Assembly (NCBI GenBank): GCA_002633005.1
Contig: NMRA01000044.1
Span: forward strand, 851,568-911,567
DNA from: Phoronis australis
Taxonomy: Eukaryota; Phoronida; Phoronidae
DNA length: 60,000 nucleotides
Reading direction: 5' to 3'
The translations under genes and the position numbers were made by a program. Shown piece by piece: positions 56,001 to 60,000 of the stretch (its first letter is position 1; every line of letters begins with the position of its first letter). Below the pieces are notes generated by a model. That model did no database searches and had not been told where the DNA came from. It saw only the letters and a list, made by a program, of their open reading frames with translations.

Positions 56001-58047
56001 CTTTGGCAGAACCTGGTAATAGCAGACAGATTTGCTACTTTTTAACCAAATCATGTCAGTCAAGAAAAAGAATTTTCCTGTAATGTTTTAAAATAAACAA
56101 ATTCGTAAGCAATTGAGTTTTTGCAGAACCACACACTGCCTCAAATCTTTAAATTATTAACTGATATGAAAATACAAATATTATCAAATACGTTGTAATA
56201 TCCATAGCGGCATTTCATTGCCCAAAAGTACACTACAGTAAAAACTCTCCAGTATGGGACAGTGAAAATTTAATTATTTTTCTCAGCGTCGGAGCTCGTA
56301 CCATATTTTCAAAATGGATGATACTGACTGTCCCAAATTCAAGAATTACAAGATGAAAAATTACCCATTCTGTATTCTGTTACGTCAGCAGTTATTTTCA
56401 ATGCTTTTATCTCAATAACCCAAGGTCCAATAGTTGATAAACATTTAATGAATGCCCAGACTGCCCATGTCTCAATCTTCAGAACCGAGAAAATCGCATT
56501 TTGGATTGACTTACAATCTCACAAATGTGATAGGCTGTCCTAAATTGGAGAATTTTTACCGTTTTTATCTTTACTAAAATAAGTTAAATCTATAGAAAAT
56601 AACAAACAGTGTCTCATATGAAAGCAAGTTACATTTAAATGCTAAACAAAAATGGTAACAATAGCAACCCAGAGCACTGAAATGCACCCACGACAGCTAT
56701 CAGGGTGTTTATTAGTATCACATAAATGGCAATTAGGTGGCGTAGAATGCGTCGAACCCGTCCAAAAAGTGAAGGCATTGTCACCTCCCTAATAGAGTAC
56801 TATTTGCCAAATTTCAAGAAAATCCATCATAGAATTCCTAAGATATAATGGCTAACTTGAACAATTTGTCATTGAGAGGCACAACTGTAGTCGGCTCCAT
56901 GTATCGCTGGTCCACTTAAGGAATACACTTTCCAGATTTCAAAATTATCTTGAAAGGGATTTCAAATTAATAGATACCAATAACAAAAAAGAAAAATTGT
57001 GGGTGACATATCGTTCTACAAATGGGCTTATGTGATAGAAATGTTTTTTGTGTTGTAAAATCTAACAACAAGAAACCTTTTTTGCATGAACTGAATCACC
57101 AAAAAAGATAAAATCCTCCTAGAAGAGGAAAATTACGAGCCCTGTATAGATATATGTAGACATAGACATAGAATATAAACCGTTTCTTGTAAGGATTCAT
57201 AAATTGAACAAAGTAATTACAAAAAAATATTTTCCCAGTTTGTGTTGTGCACACTCTTACTCAACCAGCTGTAGTTAACATAAAGGATTCTTAGAAATAG
57301 ACAATATCTATTTTTACACCCATGGCTAATTTGTAAATACCTAGTAGGGACAGCATAATATCCATATCACAATCACACCCATTTTTCACCTGTTTCAAAA
57401 GAGACTGTCACAAAGCTGTCATTGTTGATTAGAAACCATTGACAGGAAGTTGAAGAAGAGGCTGTCTCCATCAAGTGAAATTAGTCTTCACTAGTGAATG
57501 TTGAGTGGGGAGAGAAAGCACTTCAACAATACACCCAGGGGCACTGATGTCAGTCATACAGGCTTAGGTAAATGTAAAAACTTCACACACAGAACTAATT
57601 CAATGTATATTGTCCATCAGGAATTACTATGTTCGCACACAGACATAGAGAGGGCACACGGTGCCAAAGCTGTAAACTTCAGAAAAATAGGTAAATCATA
57701 ATTTGGTAAGACTGTGCGGACTAACAGAAAAATTATTAAAAAATTGAAGTTGTGCTTGTATGATTAATTATGTACAGCTGGACCACTTGAATAGCAAAAT
57801 TTATCATAAAAATAACACATTTTTTCAGATTTCTTTCCTTACTCTAAATTTCATCAAAAAGAAGACCTTTGATTACTGCCACGAGACCGTTGATGAGCAA
57901 AATTATCCATCTGCTGGGCTTACCTAGTTTTTCATTAGGAGACGGCTGCCCAGCCAATATGGCTGACTTACGACTTGAGTCAACACTCTCGCCATCGTCA
58001 CCATGCCCTCTGGTGGTGGATGACTGTAACTGACGGCGAAACACAAC
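37787..58047 (-). CDS. Large disordered protein with C-terminal EF-hand module (5' end missing)
   Basis: Fourteen exons with canonical junctions and matching phases give 2,511 coding bases (836 residues plus stop). The start codon lies beyond 58,047. Residues about 1-590 are low-complexity: Ser/Asp-rich segments, a Lys-rich block with a KSKRKKGKKK nuclear-localisation-like run, an acidic DDSDDGDDED stretch and a Pro-rich TPPPPTPPP stretch. Residues about 592-645 form a charged helix (ERLKRWGEK, RLERAEERRRKAQ). From about 650 a compact region contains a good EF-hand loop, DEDKKGFLNHEE (Asp672 to Glu683), preceded by a matching E-helix, then EF-like pairs including a degenerate NVDPETNNIPINQ loop and a hydrophobic C-terminal helix. 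This points to a calcium-responsive scaffold or regulatory protein; I do not recognise the family. Several introns contain MITEs. Confidence 0.8.
38549..38618 (-). CDS. EF-hand gene, exon 13 seen
   Basis: Acceptor TTTTGTTTCAG, donor CAAG|GTGAGG, 70 bases, phase 2 to 0. Codes SWMRNLIGRIDFKMLDMKMF, a linker helix. The longer readings across this interval on both strands are not genes. Confidence 0.75.
38863..38957 (-). CDS. EF-hand gene, exon 12 seen
   Basis: Acceptor ATCACCTCAG, donor TAGA|GTAAGT, 95 bases, phase 0 to 2. VLEITGYKVEHGADFKLFSV resembles a calcium-less EF-hand pairing with the preceding one. Confidence 0.8.
38958..39999 (-). other. EF-hand gene intron between exons 11 and 12
   Basis: About 1 kb without supported features. 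A plus-strand frame at 39,453-39,674 is GC-richer than its surroundings but has no start or splice support and no domain. Confidence 0.5.
40000..40104 (-). CDS. EF-hand gene, exon 11 seen (calcium-binding loop)
   Basis: Acceptor TTTTCCAAAG, donor TAGG|GTATGT, 105 bases, phase 0 to 0. The 12-residue loop DEDKKGFLNHEE has Asp at 1, Asp at 3, Gly at 6 and Glu at 12 as in canonical EF-hands; position 5 is Lys, which weakens but need not abolish calcium binding. Followed by helix LMVAMKGVNRGLTDAEQQY. Confidence 0.85.
40514..40584 (-). CDS. EF-hand gene, exon 10 seen (E-helix of EF-hand)
   Basis: Acceptor TTTTCAG before ATGGCTTTC, donor TGCG|GTAAGC, 71 bases, phase 1 to 0. Encodes GFLNKYCIFNKANREMFRKA and FDA, the incoming helix of the EF-hand completed by exon 11. 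Confidence 0.8.
41452..41605 (-). CDS. EF-hand gene, exon 9 seen (charged helix)
   Basis: Acceptor GTTCCTTCAG, donor GACT|GTAAGT, 154 bases, phase 0 to 1. Encodes KIDKSVHDDMLRLERAEERR and KGKKVRAKSD, predicted as a long charged helix or coiled-coil segment leading into the EF-hand region. Confidence 0.8.
41606..42346 (-). other. EF-hand gene intron between exons 8 and 9, left part
   Basis: Contains unsupported frames on both strands (41,583-41,819; 41,916-42,185) and no recognisable element up to the palindromic element at 42,347. Confidence 0.45.
42347..42511. mobile_element. Small inverted-repeat element (AAAACTAGTAAAACTAAAAC arms)
   Basis: The left arm occurs twice in tandem (42,350-42,370 and 42,375-42,393) and the right arm GTTTTAGTTTTACTAGTTTT at 42,481-42,500 is its exact reverse complement. 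The ~85-bp interior is unique. It could be a MITE or a hairpin-forming repeat within the intron. Repeats of this base composition also arise by slippage, so transposition is an inference. Confidence 0.6.
42879..43117 (-). CDS. EF-hand gene, exon 8 seen (Pro-rich)
   Basis: Acceptor ATTCCTTTCAG, donor AAAG|GTAAGT, 239 bases, phase 1 to 0. TPPPPTPPP and PDSPSPESP stretches, then a helical QLNERLKRWGEK that continues into exon 9. Confidence 0.8.
43118..44314 (-). other. EF-hand gene intron upstream of exon 8, no feature seen
   Basis: About 1.2 kb of AT-rich intron with no supported exon or repeat. Confidence 0.5.
44315..44815. mobile_element. Cluster of palindromic GGGCGG-ended elements with a gap
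   Basis: CATGGGCGGCGCAGCACTGAAAAAG at 44,315 and its inverted form (GTGGTGCACCGCCCG) at 44,377 flank 12 unresolved bases at 44,346-44,357. A similar unit starts at 44,662 (CATGGGCGGTGCAGCACTGAA), runs through TGGCACACCGCA, restarts at about 44,741 and closes at GGTGTGCCGCCCATG (44,815). At least three copies with imperfect palindromic ends occur in 500 bp. The minus frame spanning the gap is not a gene. Confidence 0.65.
44816..47767 (-). other. EF-hand gene intron between exons 7 and 8, remainder
   Basis: About 3 kb with no supported exon. A donor-like GAAC|GTAAGT on the minus strand near 45,170 has no acceptor upstream, and the phases of exons 7 and 8 already join without it. Nothing else stands out. 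Confidence 0.5.
47768..47978 (-). CDS. EF-hand gene, exon 7 seen
   Basis: Acceptor TTCCCTCTAG, donor CCAG|GTTAGT, 211 bases, phase 0 to 1. Basic RSIQKKVRVRREAE, Pro-rich RKPPPPKAKKK, then the acidic DWIFDDSDDGDDEDG stretch. Confidence 0.8.
48885..48991 (-). CDS. EF-hand gene, exon 6 seen
   Basis: Acceptor TTTATCCCAG, donor TACC|GTGAGT, 107 bases, phase 1 to 0. Encodes FQSTTPSLPSVQIHEDP and GVSSQSDQSISG. Confirmed by phase on both sides. Confidence 0.75.
49771..49992 (+). mobile_element. Dispersed repeat, GGAATTCCCCGTCA family, copy 3
   Basis: CAAAATGACCTGGAATTTCCCC, GAATGAAGGAAAATTATCAAG and GCCGTCATGACGGGGAAAA occur in the order seen at 36,405-36,600. Lies in the intron between exons 5 and 6 of the EF-hand gene. 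Confidence 0.6.
50705..50935. mobile_element. pogo/Tigger-like MITE, copy 1
   Basis: Starts CAGTGAAATCTCATCAAC after TA; its right end CCTAAATTGGTGAGACTTTACTG is the reverse complement of a CAGTAAAGTCTCACCAATTTAGG start. Internal sequence is AT-rich and non-coding. The inverted ends and the TA target on the left fit the Tc1/mariner-pogo group; the right TA is not present. Confidence 0.7.
51087..51476 (-). CDS. EF-hand gene, exon 5 seen (Lys-rich)
   Basis: Acceptor TTTCATTAG, donor AGGC|GTGAGT, 390 bases, symmetric phase 1. Contains the basic block around KRKEKEKVRV and KSKRKKGKKK, then an acidic TSSDDSCYDEDR end. The basic run is a candidate nuclear-localisation or phospholipid/nucleic-acid contact. 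Confidence 0.8.
52001..52280. repeat. ~95-bp tandem repeat, three copies
   Basis: Three copies start at 52,001, 52,096 and 52,191, each opening with (A/G)AGTGCATGCAG-like sequence, AAGTTACACA and a GTAACA segment. A weaker relative (GTGCACAGAGTCACACAGTG) is at about 52,574. In the intron between exons 4 and 5 of the EF-hand gene. Confidence 0.8.
53390..53636. mobile_element. pogo/Tigger-like MITE, copy 2
   Basis: TA then CGGTAAAACCTCACCAATCTAGG at the left; right end TTGTCCAAAATTAGTGGCATTTTAC is its imperfect reverse complement. About 247 bp, non-coding. Confidence 0.65.
53637..54703 (-). other. EF-hand gene intron 4-5, remainder
   Basis: No supported exon, RNA or repeat end; AT-rich. Confidence 0.4.
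54704..54826 (-). CDS. EF-hand gene, exon 4 seen
   Basis: Acceptor TGTGTTTAG, donor TTAG|GTACTT, 123 bases, symmetric phase 1. Acidic start (GEDDSDLSDQPLGG), then HPAEKALEITQLL. Confidence 0.75.
55171..55458 (-). CDS. EF-hand gene, exon 3 seen
   Basis: Acceptor CCACTTGTAG, donor TTGG|GTAAGT, 288 bases, symmetric phase 1. Ser/Arg-rich with RHRFSISERGD and RRSSVPVLPDVP; the RRSS-type sites look like basophilic kinase targets. Confidence 0.8.
55710..56012 (-). CDS. EF-hand gene, exon 2 seen
   Basis: Acceptor CTATTACCAG, donor CACG|GTAAGT, 303 bases, phase 1 at both ends. Encodes a Ser/Asp/Glu-rich stretch with SAKDSGIDVELLSPHKSP and NRVTFAESD. Overlapping frames on either strand are shadows. 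Confidence 0.8.
56013..56235 (-). other. EF-hand gene intron, no feature seen
   Basis: AT-rich sequence preceding the MITE at 56,236. Confidence 0.4.
56236..56561. mobile_element. pogo/Tigger-like MITE, copy 3
   Basis: TA then CAGTAAAAACTCTCCAGTAT at the left; right end CTGTCCTAAATTGGAGAATTTTTACCG is its reverse complement (about 17 of 25 positions). 326 bp, AT-rich, non-coding. Confidence 0.7.
56562..57923 (-). other. EF-hand gene intron, remainder
   Basis: About 1.4 kb with no supported feature; a plus-strand frame at 57,498-57,701 is unsupported. Confidence 0.4.
57924..58047 (-). CDS. EF-hand gene, first exon seen
   Basis: Acceptor TTTCACCTGCAG and donor CTAG|GTAAGC, 124 bases, phase 0 to 1. 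Codes 41 residues beginning VVFRRQLQ, with SVDSSRKSAIL. Because it enters at phase 0 through an acceptor, at least one exon lies further right. Confidence 0.75.
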
Positions 58048-58260
58048 CTGCAGGTGAAAACACAGTTTAGTGTTGTGCTTATACAACATTAAGCTTGAAA
58101 TCTTCATGAAAATAATTGTGTATATCAAAGAGAAGCAACTGACAACCTAGTTTAATTACGATTGCTAAGTGGACGAAACTGAGATGCAAAATTGAGTTCA
58201 AAAAGACTTGCAGTTTGATGACAGAAAAAAGGAAAACATTATACACTGCTCTACATATTA

Positions 58261-58606
58261 TAGTAAAAATTCTCCAGTTTGGACAGTGCAAAATTACTTT
58301 GCTCAAGGTTGGAGCTTAAACTAAATTTCAGAAATAAACTTTATTGAGTCCGTCCCAAAATCAAAAATTCAAATCGATAAAAATATTTTGGTGATGTATG
58401 AAATTTTGCATTGACAGCTACTGTGCACCAATTAATGAATCACCATGACATTATCTTGATACAAAAAGCAGTGTTGGATATTTGAGAATGTGACGAATGC
58501 TAACAATCGCCCATGTCCCAATCTTCAGTATCAAGAAAAATCAACTTTGGCATGAATTTCGATGTTCCAAATTCAGAAACTATCCCAAAGTGGAGCATTT
58601 TTAACG
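58261..58606. mobile_element. pogo/Tigger-like MITE, copy 4
   Basis: TA then TAGTAAAAATTCTCCAGTTTGG; right end ATCCCAAAGTGGAGCATTTTTAACG is the imperfect reverse complement. Shares with copy 3 the GTCGGAGCT/GTTGGAGCTT interior motif and a CCCATGTC-CAATCTTCAG phrase, so copies 3 and 4 are closest relatives. Confidence 0.7.
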
Positions 58607-58724
58607 AACATAATTTGATATAATTATATTTTCAAGTGTTTGAACTAGATGACAACCCCGTGAGATGAGAATCCTAGTAATGCAGTTATATTATTCCAAT
58701 CATTACAAAGTAACCTGGTTACTA

Positions 58725-58987
58725 CCGTAAAATCTCACCGAATCCAGACAAAAAAATTACAAAAATTTAATATTTTTTGCAAAAATTGATCTCTTTTTAA
58801 TTTTCAAAGGCTTCTAAAATTGTTGAAAATATTCACGAGTTCTCAAAACAGTGTTTGAGGGTAGCTTAGGCATATCACTTACAGACATTAAAATATTTAT
58901 TTGGTACTACTTATCTTTTGTGGGAAAATTAAAAAAATATAATTTTACTTGGCTGTCATATTGTCCTGAATAGGTAAGATTTTGCCG
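58725..58987. mobile_element. pogo/Tigger-like MITE, copy 5
   Basis: TA then CCGTAAAATCTCACCGAATCC; right end TTGTCCTGAATAGGTAAGATTTTGCCG is the imperfect reverse complement. 263 bp, non-coding. Confidence 0.65.
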
Positions 58988-60000
58988 TCCTGACATGCAC
59001 GTGAGACGGCGAAGCATGCAACAGTATCACAGTAGAACGGATAGCTCGTGCAAGGCAATGTCTTCAGCTATTAAAAAGCTCAACTAGAACTAGATTGTAC
59101 TAAAAACAACAAACAGTGGCTTAGTCAGAAATAGCATTTCTGGACTACACCCAACTCATTCTGAGCCAGTACTCAAAGGTGACATCAGGTGATCCTGGGA
59201 TAAAGAAAGAAAAAGACAGAAGTGTACTAATTATCCCATGTTTTCGCTTTCTCTTGAACACATTAATTATTTTTGCTTAACTGGCTAACTATTCAAGCTA
59301 TTCACGAATCAAAAGCAAAAATTCCCATTTTCATTGTCCAAGACAACAATAAAACTTGAAGAATTTCTACCTGTCAATAGAAAGTGCTTTTCTTTCTGCA
59401 TGTCAAAATATTCCAACGTTAAGACTCACACATTTCTTGGATAAAATTTTCCATTGTCAACAAGCACAGTTCAATTCAATTACACTGACCCCAAAACATT
59501 ACAGTTGGTTAACAATAAACAAACATAATTGCTTTTGCCCAGTAAAAACCTTCGTGACTCACAACATAGATTTTTACATTAGTACAAGGATTAAAAATGA
59601 TTCGCATATAAATTTATAGTATGAAAAAAGTGAAAAACACTCACCTTAAAACATCAAGGGATTGACCAACAAGTTGCCAACTATCACATATTTCATGCAA
59701 TTGTAAACCCGTATTCAGTCAGACACTAACTTTCAGTTTAAATCACTTATTGGTATAAAATTGTAATTCCTTCTTATCTCAGCCGAGAAGTGATAACATT
59801 CCTGGCCTTGAATAGAACTGACATCTCATTATTGGTTGACATTACGTTCAGTGCATAAAATGACCCGCCAGAACAAACCAATTTATAGAATCAGCGAGGA
59901 ATAGCAAACTGTCTGTTCCTTTCAAGCCCAGAAATCACTTTTCAAAATTTTCTTAATTTGAGAACAATTCCTTGTCGGTTAGTGACCAAAAAGTTGTTTT
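58988..60000. other. Right-edge sequence, likely intron or 5' flank of the EF-hand gene
   Basis: No convincing exon. A pyrimidine tract followed by CAG on the minus strand near 59,197 could be an acceptor, but the frame after it closes within about 15 codons and no donor matches the required phase 0. The rest is AT-rich. Confidence 0.4.

Noticed and set aside
59140-59215. Possible upstream exon of the EF-hand gene after a pyrimidine tract and CAG on the minus strand
   Set aside because: The frame closes within about 15 codons in every phase and no donor giving the required phase 0 was found.

Overview
The window is intron-rich eukaryotic DNA, most likely from an invertebrate animal. A marine deuterostome such as a hemichordate, echinoderm or lancelet would fit, but nothing in the sequence settles the lineage. 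The evidence is short exons with canonical GT/AG junctions and conserved intron phase, an animal-type TTC36 gene, a single-pass fibronectin type III (FN3) membrane protein, and many short transposon derivatives with terminal inverted repeats (TIRs). There is no operon structure, and most open frames of 60-130 codons are chance readings of AT-rich or repeat DNA.

Layout. Positions 1-13,850 are intergenic or 5' flanking DNA with MITE-like elements (short non-autonomous transposon derivatives), a tRNA-derived SINE and short tandem repeats; only one weak exon candidate was seen (minus, 10,128-10,373). A plus-strand gene follows at 13,852-17,109. Its two coding exons join in frame to a 238-residue protein with one FN3 domain, one membrane helix and a basic cytoplasmic tail. 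Positions 17,110-28,500 are repeat-rich intergenic DNA with several MITEs, SINE pieces, three local tandem arrays and a possible decayed coding stretch at 23,978-24,643. A complete four-exon TTC36 gene lies on the minus strand (28,512-33,298; 181 residues, every intron phase 1). Upstream of it are an unassigned 89-codon minus-strand frame (33,985-34,254), a MITE and a possible membrane-helix exon (36,669-36,892).

From 37,787 to the right edge lies one large minus-strand gene. I traced 14 exons that join in frame (2,511 coding bases, 836 residues plus stop); its 5' end is beyond 58,047 and probably outside the window. The product has a long low-complexity, probably disordered N-terminal part (acidic Ser/Asp-rich, Lys-rich and Pro-rich blocks) and a compact C-terminal region with one clear EF-hand loop and further EF-like helices. 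I could not assign it to a named family, and it is the best candidate for something poorly described. Its introns hold a cluster of pogo/Tigger-like MITEs, a 95-bp tandem array and a palindromic repeat cluster.

The three genes show no evident shared pathway: TTC36 is a small TPR adaptor, the FN3 protein a surface protein, and the third a candidate calcium-responsive scaffold. All exon calls come from reading frames, splice-site motifs and phase consistency, without transcript data or database searches.
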